64,000 nt of DNA from Paenibacillus sp. JDR-2 (lineage in GTDB: Bacteria > Bacillota > Bacilli > Paenibacillales > Paenibacillaceae). The position numbers were made by a program, and so were the translations under genes. This document shows, piece after piece, positions 8,123-16,520 of this stretch. Location: positions 2,867,001 to 2,931,000 of the forward strand of contig NC_012914.1 in assembly GCF_000023585.1 (NCBI RefSeq). The letters run 5' to 3'. Numbering within the stretch: the first letter of the stretch is position 1; each line of letters begins with the position of its first letter. The notes under the pieces are model-generated. The model made no database searches. It had not been told where the DNA came from and saw only the letters and a list, made by a program, of their open reading frames with translations.

Positions 8123-9616
8123 ATGGTGTTATCCATTAAACCTTATCAATTTTGGTTTGTAACAGGCAGTCAGCATTTGTACGGTCCGGAAACTCTGGAA
8201 GAGGTTGCCGTGCATTCGCAAAGCATTACTGCAGGATTAAACGAATCTTCTAACCTTCCATTTGAGATTGTATACAAACCGGTAGTGACAACGCCGGAGG
8301 AAATTTACAAAGTTTGTATCGAAGCGAAAGCGGATCCAAATTGTGCGGGCGTTGTTGCTTGGATGCATACCTTCTCGCCGGCGAAAATGTGGATCAGAGG
8401 GCTTTCCGAGCTCCGCAAGCCGCTCCTTCATCTGCATACGCAATATAACCGCGATATTCCTTGGAATTCCATCGACATGGACTTTATGAACACGAACCAG
8501 TCGGCCCACGGCGACCGCGAGTTCGGCCATATTTTTGCCCGTCTTGGCCTTGACCGCAAAGTGGTTACCGGACATTGGCAGGATGGCGAGGTTCAATCCC
8601 GTATCGGCGCTTGGATGAACTCCGCGGCAGCATCCATGGAGAGCAAGAACCTGAAGATCGCAAGATTCGGCGATAACATGCGCCAAGTAGCCGTTACCGA
8701 AGGCGATAAAGTCGAAGCGCAAATCCAGCTTGGCTGGCAAATTGACGGCTACGGAATCGGTGACCTGGTTGCCAGCATGAACGAGATCAGCGATGCAGAG
8801 GTGCAAGAGCTGCTGAACGAGTACAGCGAGCGTTATGAGATTGCAAGCAGCGTCCGCGACAATGCCGCATCTTGGGCAGCTATTGAAGAGCAGGCAAAAA
8901 TCGAGCTTGGCATGAAGCGTTTCCTGCAAGCAGGCGGTTATACGGCATTCACGACAACGTTCGAAGATCTGCACGGCATGAAGCAGCTTCCGGGACTAGC
9001 TGTTCAACGCCTGATGGAGCAAGGTTACGGCTTCGGCGGTGAAGGCGATTGGAAGACTGCAGCGCTTACCCGCATTATGAAGCTGATGGCCGGTAACATA
9101 GGCACTTCCTTCATGGAGGACTATACTTATCATCTGGAAAACGGCAACGAAATGATTCTTGGCGCTCACATGCTTGAGGTTTGTCCTACCATTGCGGAGA
9201 GCAAGCCTCGCATTGAGGTTCATCCGCTCGGAATCGGCGGCAAAGCGGATCCGGCGCGCATCATCTTCGACGGTAAAGCAGGCGAAGCCGTTAACGCATC
9301 CCTGGTTGACCTCGGCAACCGCTTCCGTCTGATCATCAACGAAGTTGATGCGGTTAAGGTAGAGAAAGATATGCCTAACCTGCCGGTTGCCCGCGTACTG
9401 TGGAAGCCGCGTCCGTCCCTTCGCGATTCGGCAGAAGCTTGGATCTATGCAGGCGGAGCGCATCATACGGTGCTGTCGTATGTAGTGACGACCGATCAGC
9501 TTGTTGACTGGGCAGACATGCTCGGCATCGAAGTTGTTGTTATCGACAACAATACAACGATCCGCCAGTTCCGCCAAGAGCTGCGTTGGAACGAACAAAG
9601 CTACGGCCGCCGTTAA
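8123..9616 (+). CDS. araA: L-arabinose isomerase
   Basis: 497 residues, the usual length (B. subtilis AraA is 496). It converts L-arabinose to L-ribulose in the cytoplasm. The catalytic and manganese-binding residues align with a one-residue offset to the B. subtilis set: E307 (GEGDWK), E332 (FMEDY), H349 (GAHMLE) and H448 (GAHHTVL). The start ATG follows GGAGG closely; the open frame begins earlier, inside the operators. It stands alone: no araB or araD follows, so ribulokinase and epimerase must be elsewhere. Two AraR boxes upstream indicate arabinose induction. Confidence 0.97.
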   Translation: MVLSIKPYQFWFVTGSQHLYGPETLEEVAVHSQSITAGLNESSNLPFEIVYKPVVTTPEEIYKVCIEAKADPNCAGVVAWMHTFSPAKMWIRGLSELRKPLLHLHTQYNRDIPWNSIDMDFMNTNQSAHGDREFGHIFARLGLDRKVVTGHWQDGEVQSRIGAWMNSAAASMESKNLKIARFGDNMRQVAVTEGDKVEAQIQLGWQIDGYGIGDLVASMNEISDAEVQELLNEYSERYEIASSVRDNAASWAAIEEQAKIELGMKRFLQAGGYTAFTTTFEDLHGMKQLPGLAVQRLMEQGYGFGGEGDWKTAALTRIMKLMAGNIGTSFMEDYTYHLENGNEMILGAHMLEVCPTIAESKPRIEVHPLGIGGKADPARIIFDGKAGEAVNASLVDLGNRFRLIINEVDAVKVEKDMPNLPVARVLWKPRPSLRDSAEAWIYAGGAHHTVLSYVVTTDQLVDWADMLGIEVVVIDNNTTIRQFRQELRWNEQSYGRR

Positions 9617-9633
9617 TTCATAAGGCAGGCAAT

Positions 9634-9681
9634 AAGGGGGCCATCCCATATGTAATTAATTGACAATGGAATGGCCCCTTT
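9634..9681. terminator. bidirectional hairpin after araA
   Basis: AAGGGG-CCATCCCAT and ATGGAATGGCCCCTT form a stem of about 13 bp with one mismatch and a loop of about 20 nt, between araA and a convergent gene. The T tracts on either strand are short. Confidence 0.6.
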
Positions 9682-9683
9682 AA

Positions 9684-10826
9684 TTATTCTTTAAAACGGA
9701 TCTCATGGGTAAAGCCGGGGGCAGCGAATTCCAGCAGCTTTTCGCCCTCTTGAATGAGATCATGCCGTTCATCTTTCGTGAGAGGGCGGAAAGAATCGAT
9801 TAGGAGTGCCGCTTGTCCGGAGTCACGCTCGATCGACCATAGCCCTTCAATATAGCCCTTCAATAATATCGTTGAGCGGAGAATGCCGTTAGCAGTGAAG
9901 ATTCGTTTGCCATAATTACGATCCATCACTCGCGATCGGTCGGCAATACCTAGCAGCATGGGATCAAATTCTCCTAGGAAGCGCACAGGAGGAATGAAGC
10001 CGGGATCTGGACGCGGAGCATCGGGAAGATCAAATAACTCATTACCCAGTTCGTCTCGGAAGATAACAAGCCTTGGTCTAAGCTTCTCGAAATAATCCTT
10101 AAGGCGGGTAAGGCCAGACCAAGCCTGCATATCCTTTACAGACGCGGGGCCGTAGGCACCTAGATATCGCAGTACAAGCTTTTCAACGTCAGGCTGCTCA
10201 AGCAAAGACTGTTCCAGCCAAACCTCGGCAGAAGTATGAATGGCCCGGCCGCTTTCTCCCCACAATCCGCGTGGCGGGACTTGAATGAGAGGGACGAGTG
10301 TACGTACAGCTGCAGCAAGTGCATCCGGATCAGCGTCTGGCCAAACTTCGGCTAGCAGCTTGCCGATTTCGCTGAAGGCAAGGGGCTTCTCCTCTACAAG
10401 TTTTCTTCCTTCCGAAGCGAGGGCATTCAAATCAACCGTGCCAAGCCGTTTGCCGAAGCTGCTTTTTAACGCTCGTTCTTGTACTGGTTGAACCCAAGGC
10501 CTGAGAAGCAAACAATCGTTAGCCGATACCAGATGAAGAGTGGAGCGCATCAGAGCGATTCTTACCGCTTGACGATTCGAGATCAGCGAGGATAACACGA
10601 TTGGTTCAAACGCCTCAAGCCTTGTCCACAGCGAGTAGTAAGGTGCATTGGGGGCTTGGGCCTGCAAGCCGATAAACCAGTCTAAGGCATGGAGAACTGG
10701 CGTATTCGACCGTGTGAGCAGCATTTGTCTTGCTAAAATAGCCCGGTTTAGCTCTAATGAACTTATGGACATTGCTTCGCGAGTCATAGTTACCAGCGCC
10801 TTTTTATTCAGAATTGGTTTCCGCAT
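9684..10826 (-). CDS. winged-helix DNA-binding domain protein (HTH_42/YcaQ-like)
   Basis: 380 residues resembling the winged-helix family that includes YcaQ/AlkX-like proteins: an N-terminal block LNRAILARQMLLTR with a GLQAQAPNAPYYSLWTRL motif, RSTLHLVSANDCL, and a C-terminal FLGEFDPMLLG segment. Some relatives are DNA glycosylases acting on damaged or cross-linked DNA, but members of this size are mostly uncharacterised. The start is uncertain: ATGs at codons 1, 14 and 19 all have weak ribosome sites. It is monocistronic, converging on araA. There is no signal or membrane segment. Confidence 0.7.
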   Translation of the reverse strand: MRKPILNKKALVTMTREAMSISSLELNRAILARQMLLTRSNTPVLHALDWFIGLQAQAPNAPYYSLWTRLEAFEPIVLSSLISNRQAVRIALMRSTLHLVSANDCLLLRPWVQPVQERALKSSFGKRLGTVDLNALASEGRKLVEEKPLAFSEIGKLLAEVWPDADPDALAAAVRTLVPLIQVPPRGLWGESGRAIHTSAEVWLEQSLLEQPDVEKLVLRYLGAYGPASVKDMQAWSGLTRLKDYFEKLRPRLVIFRDELGNELFDLPDAPRPDPGFIPPVRFLGEFDPMLLGIADRSRVMDRNYGKRIFTANGILRSTILLKGYIEGLWSIERDSGQAALLIDSFRPLTKDERHDLIQEGEKLLEFAAPGFTHEIRFKE

Positions 10827-10914
10827 TAGAATCTATTTCCAATTAGATTAGCTCTATTCGGCGCAGGTTACAAGTCTTGTTAGGGTTGGAGGCGCGTTGT
10901 GTCATCGATTCTTT

Positions 10915-10983
10915 AAAAAGCCGGCAACGGAAGCGCGGGATCAGCCAACCATTGGCATACCCGAACTTCTTTGCCGGCTTTTT
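10915..10983 (-). terminator. intrinsic terminator after the MFS gene
   Basis: AAAAAGCCGGCAA (10915-10927) pairs perfectly with TTGCCGGCTTTTT (10971-10983); the loop holds a smaller GCCAA/TTGGC hairpin. On the minus strand it lies 5 nt after the MFS stop and ends in a U tract. Confidence 0.75.
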
Positions 10984-10987
10984 ATTG

Positions 10988-12232
10988 TTATCTCGAAGTT
11001 ACTGCCGTTTTCTCGCGGGCGGCTGCAGGTGCGGCAGCCCGATTCTTTCTTTCGATAAACAGGCTGACCAGGTAAACAAGCATAAATAGGACCATTGCTA
11101 CTGCGGCCCAGCGGTACATTACCGAATAGCTGGAAGCCGAAGCGACGATACCAAGCAGCATTGAGCCAACGGCTACGCCAAAATCAATCGTATTGTAATA
11201 CAAGCTGTTCGCGAAGCTGACTTGATGCGGTGCGGCCTCGCGCAGCATCCATGCTTGCGTTGTCGGCTGAATCGCGCCAAAGCCAAAGCCGTATAGCAAA
11301 GCGGACACAATAATCAAAGGTAGCGATTCCGCATAGGACAAGATGATCAAGCTGGCAATGACAACAATCGCGCCGGGGATAACGATGGGCATCGGTCCGC
11401 GGCGGTCAAACAGCTTGCCGGAGATCGGACGGATAATAAAGACGGTAAATACAATAAATAAGAAGAACAGGCCAATCTGTTCAATATGTTTTTGTGCGCC
11501 ATAGAGCGCAATAAATCCAAGGATACCGCCGTAAGTAACGGACATTAATACATTGAGAATAGCGGGCACCATCATACGGGCGGTCGAGGAACCGGATGCC
11601 GGTTCGCCGGATTCGGCTTTGTTTGCCGGTGGAGCAGCTTTGGCCGGCTGCTTCGGAATACTGCGCATAACAATAAGCAGCGGAATAATAAGAACAAGGG
11701 CGATTGTGCCAATCATCGCAAGAGTCGTAAATCCAAATTGCTTGATGACGGAAAGGCCAATCATTGGACCAAGAGACATGGCGATACTGGTCGACAATCC
11801 GAAGTAACCAATGCCTTCACCGGTTCTTTTCTTCGGAATAATCTGCGACACGAGGGTAGGGATAATGGTACTCGTCATCCCGAAGCCTATACCGAACAAT
11901 GCGCGAAGGATAAGAAGCGATGTCATGGAGCTCGCGAACGGGTAGAGAACTGTCGCAATTGCTGCAATCACAAGCCCAACAAACAAAATAACGTTGCGGT
12001 GGACCTTGCGAAGCAAAGCAGCGGTGGCAAACCGCGTAACGATTGCGGCTAGGGCGAACAGGCTTGTGACAAGGCTAAGAGCAAAGTTATTCGGATGAAA
12101 TTGTTCTTTCGCGTAAGTAGGAAATGGAGACAGCAGCATCTGCAGGCTCAAGAACAACAGTAAATAGCTGACCGTTAAGGTTACAAAAGACCGGCTCCAT
12201 AGTTTATCTGGTTGTATGTTCATGTTGCTCAT
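10988..12232 (-). CDS. MFS transporter
   Basis: 414 residues with about 12 membrane helices. The loop 2-3 region is LLRKVHRNVIL and the helix 5 region GIGYFGLSTSIAMSLGPMIG resembles drug/H+ antiporters; a cytoplasmic linker rich in A/P/K/S (about 195-220) separates the two halves, and the equivalent loop of the second half is GKLFDRRGP. It is most likely an exporter of a toxic or signalling compound. Its start codon shares an A with the stop of the upstream MarR gene (TAATG), so repressor and pump are translationally coupled, the usual layout for a ligand-induced efflux pump. Confidence 0.85.
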   Translation of the reverse strand: MSNMNIQPDKLWSRSFVTLTVSYLLLFLSLQMLLSPFPTYAKEQFHPNNFALSLVTSLFALAAIVTRFATAALLRKVHRNVILFVGLVIAAIATVLYPFASSMTSLLILRALFGIGFGMTSTIIPTLVSQIIPKKRTGEGIGYFGLSTSIAMSLGPMIGLSVIKQFGFTTLAMIGTIALVLIIPLLIVMRSIPKQPAKAAPPANKAESGEPASGSSTARMMVPAILNVLMSVTYGGILGFIALYGAQKHIEQIGLFFLFIVFTVFIIRPISGKLFDRRGPMPIVIPGAIVVIASLIILSYAESLPLIIVSALLYGFGFGAIQPTTQAWMLREAAPHQVSFANSLYYNTIDFGVAVGSMLLGIVASASSYSVMYRWAAVAMVLFMLVYLVSLFIERKNRAAAPAAAREKTAVTSR

Positions 12233-12684
12233 TACTCCTTATCTTGATCAATTAAGTTTCTTGCATGTTCATTCAATTTCTTCAGCAGGCTTGTCATTTG
12301 CTCATATTCCTCCGTTGACAAGACTTGCGCGATTTCAACCATTGTACTGTATTCAATCGGCTCGATGGCATCAGCCGTTGCAATTCCTTGTTCGGTAATA
12401 TAGACCTGGAAGGAACGTCGGTCATGCTCGCTGGCACGCTTCGTAACAAATCCTTTTGCTTCCAAGGAATCGAGGATTCTGGTTGTTGTTGGCTTATCTT
12501 TGCCTGCACGGTCAGCAATTTCTTTCTGAATCAATCCATCTTCCTCGCGAACACGGTAAAGAACAGCCCATTGTTCTGGCGTCAGGCCAAATTCCTTGAT
12601 GCGGGAACTAAAGAAATTCGTTAGCTTCCGGTATGTCGCTCCGAGCAGGAAGCCGATCGAATGATCCAATCCTTTCTGATGCAT
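12232..12684 (-). CDS. MarR-family repressor of the MFS operon
   Basis: 150 residues with the MarR fold: LTPEQWAVLYRVREEDGLIQKEIADRAGKDKPTTTRILDSLEAKGFV followed by the wing KRASEHDRRSFQVYITEQG (split here at motif limits: recognition helix KPTTTRILDSLE, wing DRRSFQVYIT). It is the first gene of a two-gene operon with the MFS transporter. The promoter region contains two inverted repeats over the -35 and -10, strongly suggesting autorepression relieved by the pump's substrate. Confidence 0.87.
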   Translation of the reverse strand: MHQKGLDHSIGFLLGATYRKLTNFFSSRIKEFGLTPEQWAVLYRVREEDGLIQKEIADRAGKDKPTTTRILDSLEAKGFVTKRASEHDRRSFQVYITEQGIATADAIEPIEYSTMVEIAQVLSTEEYEQMTSLLKKLNEHARNLIDQDKE

Positions 12685-12703
12685 TGTTAATCACGCTCCA
12701 AAT

Positions 12704-12746
12704 TAGTTGTTACAACAACTATATGCCTGACAACTAATTTTGTCAA
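12704..12746 (-). promoter_or_regulatory. MarR/MFS promoter with two operators
   Basis: On the minus strand TTGACA (12741-12746), 17-bp spacer, TATAGT (12718-12723). One inverted repeat, TAGTTGTT-AC-AACAACTA (12704-12721), covers the -10 and start; another, TGACAA-N6-TTGTCA (12728-12745), covers the -35. Both share the TTGT/ACAA half-site typical of MarR-family operators. Confidence 0.75.
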
Positions 12747-12820
12747 ATCAAAATAGTGGATTGGAAACAAAAAATGAGGAGAAAATAAACGGACTACACA
12801 TGGAGGAGCGAAAGCGAGGA

Positions 12821-13615
12821 ATGAAAAAAACATCAGCATGGATCCATACGTTATGGATTGCAGCCGTTTTGACCTTGCTGGTTGCGCAGCATCCGGCTGA
12901 AGCACAGCAGGGGCCGTTTCATTTTGGATTCAAGAAAAGCACAGGCGGGCAGCTGCCGTCCATCAATGAAGAGGGCTTCAAGGATATTGTCATGAAGCAT
13001 GGGGCGATTTTTCTCGGGGATACAAGCAAGAAGGAACTATATATGACCTTCGATAACGGGTATGAGAACGGGTATACCCCAAAGGTGCTTGACGTGCTTA
13101 AGGAGAAGCAGGTGCCCGCGATCTTTTTTGTAACGGGGCATTACGTGAAGGACAAGCCGGAGCTGGTGAAACGAATGGTTAATGAGGGCCATCTGGTTGG
13201 CAATCATTCCTGGACGCATCCGGATATGACGCAAATCTCGTCGAGTCAAATCCGTACAGAGCTCGAAAAGGTAAGGGAGCAGGTTCAAACGTTAACCGGT
13301 CAGCAAGCCATGACCTATTTGCGGCCTCCAAGAGGAATTTTTAGCGATAATGTTCTCGCCGTAAGCAAGGATTCCGGTTATACGAACGTATTCTGGTCCG
13401 TCGCTTATAAGGATTGGGACGTCAATCAGCAAAAAGGAGCGGGCTTCGCCTTTAATCAAGTCGTCGCACAGCTTCATCCCGGAGCGGTAATCCTGCTTCA
13501 TACCGTATCCAAAGACAATGCTTATGCGCTCGCCTCCATTATTGACGAAGCCCGCAAGCAAGGTTATGAATTTAAAAGTCTTGATCAAATGGCCGTCAAG
13601 ACCTATGGCAATTAG
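12821..13615 (+). CDS. pdaA: polysaccharide deacetylase, PdaA-like
   Basis: 264 residues from ATG 12821, matching B. subtilis PdaA (263). A signal peptide (about 1-28, ending near AEA-QQ) is followed by the NodB domain: MTFDNGYENG (Asp ligand), NHSWTHPDM (His ligands), RPPRGIFS, and LLHTVSKDN near the end. PdaA removes acetyl groups from N-acetylmuramic acid so that muramic delta-lactam can form in spore cortex, allowing germination. Longer in-frame starts exist (12800, 12740) but give a length unlike the family. Its stop overlaps that of ilvE on the other strand by 4 nt. Confidence 0.9.
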   Translation: MKKTSAWIHTLWIAAVLTLLVAQHPAEAQQGPFHFGFKKSTGGQLPSINEEGFKDIVMKHGAIFLGDTSKKELYMTFDNGYENGYTPKVLDVLKEKQVPAIFFVTGHYVKDKPELVKRMVNEGHLVGNHSWTHPDMTQISSSQIRTELEKVREQVQTLTGQQAMTYLRPPRGIFSDNVLAVSKDSGYTNVFWSVAYKDWDVNQQKGAGFAFNQVVAQLHPGAVILLHTVSKDNAYALASIIDEARKQGYEFKSLDQMAVKTYGN

Positions 13616-14709
13616 TTCGAGATAAGATGCTCGGAAGGTTCAAGAACAATGGACCAGCCGAACGGATCTTCCACCGTACCTTTTTGGATACCGGTCAGCG
13701 TGTCGTACAGCTTTTGCGACAGCTCGCCGGTATTTCCTTCGTTAATGACATAACGCGCACCTTCCCAGGACAGTTCCCCGATTGGGGAAATAACAGCGGC
13801 GGTACCCGTACCAAACGCTTCAACAAGACGGCCTTCCCGATGGGCCGTAATAACCTCTTCAATGGACAACTGTCTTTCTTCAACCGGCACGTTCATATGT
13901 TTGAGAAGACGGATGATCGAATCGCGGGTAATGCCGTCCAGAATGCTTCCGTTCAGGGCAGGCGTTACAACCGTACCGTCAATGTTGAAGAAGACGTTCA
14001 TGCTTCCAACTTCCTCGATATATTTGCGGTGAACCCCGTCCAGCCACAGAACTTGGGATGCGCCGTGCGCGTAAGCCTCTTCCTGAGCTTTCAAGCTTGC
14101 CGCGTAGTTGCCGGCAGTCTTCGCGTTGCCCACGCCGCCGCGTACCGCGCGAACGTATTGGGATTCCACGTGAATTTTAACCGGATGAATGCCTTCCGCG
14201 TAATAAGAGCCTACCGGAGACATGATGATCATGAACATGTATTGCGTCGATGCGTTAACGCCAAGCTGTGCTTCGGTTGCGATAACGAATGGACGTACAT
14301 ACAGAGAAGTTTCCGCGTCGGCAGGGATCCAGTCGCGGTCAGTCAGAATAAGCTGTTTCAGAGCTTCAAGAGCCAGTTCCTCGTCAACAGCAGGGATGCT
14401 AAGACGTGCGTTGGAACGGTTCAAACGCGCCATATTCTGCTCCGGACGGAACAGACGGATTTTGCCATCGCCGGTCAGGTAAGCTTTAAGGCCTTCAAAG
14501 ATCGTTTGGCCATAATGGAATACTTTCGCTGCTGGATCAAGAGTAATCGGCTGATAAGGGATAATGCGCGGGTTGAACCAGCCGCCCTTAGCTGCGTCAT
14601 AGTCCAAAATGAACATATGGTCCGTGTAATACTTGCCAAATCCAAGCTCGGATGCTTTAGGTTTTTGCTTTTTGTTAGTAGAAAGTTCAATTGTTATGGC
14701 CTTGTTCAT
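13612..14709 (-). CDS. ilvE: branched-chain amino acid aminotransferase
   Basis: 365 residues, class IV PLP aminotransferase of the longer (about 360) type. The PLP lysine is K197 in GGVGNAKTAGNYAAS; other family motifs are FEGLKAYLTGDGKIRLFRPE, LYVRPF and the C-terminal EAFGTGTAAVISP. It catalyses the last step of Leu, Ile and Val synthesis or the first of their breakdown, using glutamate/2-oxoglutarate. The start follows AAGGAGAG. It is monocistronic and divergent from a LysR regulator 116 bp away, which may control it. No T-box leader was recognised upstream. Confidence 0.95.
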   Translation of the reverse strand: MNKAITIELSTNKKQKPKASELGFGKYYTDHMFILDYDAAKGGWFNPRIIPYQPITLDPAAKVFHYGQTIFEGLKAYLTGDGKIRLFRPEQNMARLNRSNARLSIPAVDEELALEALKQLILTDRDWIPADAETSLYVRPFVIATEAQLGVNASTQYMFMIIMSPVGSYYAEGIHPVKIHVESQYVRAVRGGVGNAKTAGNYAASLKAQEEAYAHGASQVLWLDGVHRKYIEEVGSMNVFFNIDGTVVTPALNGSILDGITRDSIIRLLKHMNVPVEERQLSIEEVITAHREGRLVEAFGTGTAAVISPIGELSWEGARYVINEGNTGELSQKLYDTLTGIQKGTVEDPFGWSIVLEPSEHLISN

Positions 14710-14762
14710 CGTCTTTGATCTCTCCTTGTTGCTAGTTATAGTTGAATCGTACCATGCCAGCC

Positions 14763-14779
14763 GATATATTTAAAGTATC
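14763..14779. promoter_or_regulatory. candidate LysR box between ilvE and lysR
   Basis: GATA-N9-TATC dyad containing a T-N11-A core, the usual LysR-type binding pattern, in the divergent intergenic region. It could serve both genes. This is a pattern match only. Confidence 0.35.
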
Positions 14780-14825
14780 TGTTTTATCGCGAACACATAC
14801 CGAAAAGGTATATTGGGGGCAGGCT

Positions 14826-15716
14826 ATGGATATTCGACAGTTAAGGTATTTTTTGGCGATTGCCAAAGAAGGACAAATTACCCGGGCAGCGAAAGCGCTT
14901 AATATGGAGCAGCCGCCGCTCAGCCGTCAACTGAAGCTGATGGAGGATGAATTAGGCGTCATTTTGTTCGACCGGAGCGGGAAGGGACTCACTCTGACGC
15001 ATGCCGGCGAGCTTCTGCGGGACAAGGCCGAGAAGCTTCTGCAGGAATTCAACGAGACCATGCATGAAGTAAAGGAGCTCGACGCGGGCTTGCACGGCAT
15101 GCTGGCTATTGGCTCGGTTGTATCCTGCATTTCTCTTCTGCCTCCGCCAATCGAACAATTCCGCAGGCTGTATCCGAATGTCACATTCAAAATCTGGGAA
15201 GGTGATCACTTCATTCTCGGCAATCTGCTGGAGAAGCGGGATATCGAGCTGATTGTGGCGAGGCTTCCCTTTGAATCGACGCTGCATACGCAGCCTTATT
15301 CGGTCCTGCCGCTTCCTTCCGATCCTTACGTAGCCGTTCTTCCGGCCAGCTGGGTGAAGGGCCCGGATAAAAATACGATGCTGATGAGCGAGCTTGCGGA
15401 TATGCCGTTTCTGACCCTCAAGACGGACAAAACGATCGGGATGCATCATCGCGTAATGATCGAAGCGAGGGCGCATGGCTTTGAACCAAAGGTCATCTGC
15501 GAATGCTCCAGCGTTGCCATCATTGTAGCTCTTGTGGCGGCCGGTATCGGCGCGACGGTATTTCCCAAATCGGTTATGGCCTCATTTCCGCTTCCTACAA
15601 TTAAAATGCTCACTATCTCGGATGCGGATTTCCAATCGGAGGTCGGCATTATTTGGCTGAAGGACCGGTATCTGTCGAAGAGTGCCCGGAACTTTATCCG
15701 TTTGTTCGAGGAATGA
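14826..15716 (+). CDS. LysR-family transcriptional regulator
   Basis: 296 residues from the ATG giving MDIRQLRYFLAIAKEGQITR; the frame is open 28 codons upstream, without family similarity. The N-terminal helix-turn-helix reads TRAAKALNMEQPPLSRQLKLMEDELG and is followed by a linker helix and a periplasmic-binding-like effector domain (from about 90). LysR proteins usually activate a divergent gene in response to a metabolite; here that gene is ilvE, so a role in branched-chain amino acid metabolism is inferred but not shown. A perfect hairpin terminator follows. Confidence 0.88.
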   Translation: MDIRQLRYFLAIAKEGQITRAAKALNMEQPPLSRQLKLMEDELGVILFDRSGKGLTLTHAGELLRDKAEKLLQEFNETMHEVKELDAGLHGMLAIGSVVSCISLLPPPIEQFRRLYPNVTFKIWEGDHFILGNLLEKRDIELIVARLPFESTLHTQPYSVLPLPSDPYVAVLPASWVKGPDKNTMLMSELADMPFLTLKTDKTIGMHHRVMIEARAHGFEPKVICECSSVAIIVALVAAGIGATVFPKSVMASFPLPTIKMLTISDADFQSEVGIIWLKDRYLSKSARNFIRLFEE

Positions 15717-15750
15717 AAAAAAGGATGCAGCATCGTATGCTGCATCCTAT
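15714..15750. terminator. bidirectional terminator lysR/greA
   Basis: AGGATGCAGCAT-CGT-ATGCTGCATCCT (15722-15748) is a perfect 12-bp stem with a 3-nt loop. For the minus-strand greA transcript it is followed by a long U tract (the A run at 15714-15722); for the plus strand by TATTCTTT. Confidence 0.85.
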
Positions 15751-15753
15751 TCT

Positions 15754-16230
15754 TTATCCGTTCGCTTTGATCTCGAGAAGCTCATATTTGATGACGCCGA
15801 TTGGCGCATCCACGCTGATCGTATCTCCAACGGATTTTCCCATAAGCGCTTGGCCCATCGGGCTCTCATAGGAGATTTTGTTTTCGAATACGTCCGCTTC
15901 CGCAGGTCCGACGAGGCGGTATTCGATTTTCTCAGCGACTTCAATGTCGTTCAGAACAACAATGGCGCCTACACCAACTTTTGTTGTATCTTTCGAATTG
16001 GATACCCGGGCAGTCTTGAGCATTTTCTCCAGCTGCGTAATGCGAGTCTCCATGAAGGCTTGGTCGTCTTTCGCCGAATGGTATTCGCTGTTTTCCTTCA
16101 GGTCTCCATAGCTGATGGCTACTTTCAGACGATGCGCCAGCTCGGAGCGTTTGACCGTCTTGAGCTCTTCAAGCTCATCCTCCAATTTTTTAAGACCTTC
16201 AGGTGTTAAAATGATTTCGTTTTTTGCCAA
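15754..16230 (-). CDS. greA: transcription elongation factor GreA
   Basis: 158 residues, the normal length. GreA inserts its coiled coil into the RNA polymerase secondary channel and stimulates cleavage of backtracked RNA. The coiled-coil tip GDLKENSEYHSAKDDQAF contains the conserved acidic residues, and the C-terminal FKBP-like domain ends IGVIKYELLEI. The TTG at 16230 is chosen because TAGGAG lies 9 nt upstream and yields MAKNEIILTPEG; a TTG three codons earlier would sit directly on the ribosome site. Confidence 0.95.
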   Translation of the reverse strand: MAKNEIILTPEGLKKLEDELEELKTVKRSELAHRLKVAISYGDLKENSEYHSAKDDQAFMETRITQLEKMLKTARVSNSKDTTKVGVGAIVVLNDIEVAEKIEYRLVGPAEADVFENKISYESPMGQALMGKSVGDTISVDAPIGVIKYELLEIKANG

Positions 16231-16375
16231 CCTCGACAACTCCTACCATTGATTTTCTCTGATTCGCTTCCTACATCTTACACTATCCATAAGGGAAAAG
16301 AAACTTGGGCAAGGCTCCCAGCAGGAACATAAAACTAACATATTTCTAACTTAAAAGAAATCGAAAACTCAAATT

Positions 16376-16520
16376 TATAGTGTAGGATATGTCGTGCTGG
16401 CATTACGCAACTTTTATTCCTGACGGACCTCAATCAACAAGAAATGCTACCTCAGACCGAGGTCTTTTTGAAACGCCAAGCCGTTTCACCTTGCGTGCCG
16501 ACATTACAGAGAGGGAGTAA
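16376..16520 (+). other. structured leader upstream of chemoreceptor gene
   Basis: After a possible -10 (TATAGT, 16376-16381) the leader shows a long-range stem: ATGTC, GGC and ACGCAA (16389-16410) pair with TTGCGT, GCC and GACAT (16491-16504) with two bulges. Inside are a 7-bp hairpin TGAAACG/CGTTTCA (16469-16488) and a terminator-like hairpin ACCTC-AGACC-GAGGT plus CTTTTT (16449-16469). An earlier GACCTC (16426-16431) can pair with the same GAGGTC, giving two mutually exclusive folds. It matches no riboswitch consensus I can recall. The rest of 16231-16375 shows nothing notable. Confidence 0.45.

Noticed and set aside
13627..14718. 363-codon plus-strand frame opposite ilvE
   Set aside because: Antisense shadow of a complete, motif-rich aminotransferase gene; no ribosome site or recognisable domain.
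16405..16500. Leader read as a cyclic-di-GMP (GEMM) riboswitch
   Set aside because: The conserved GEMM core and tetraloop-receptor pattern could not be placed; only ACGCAA is reminiscent.
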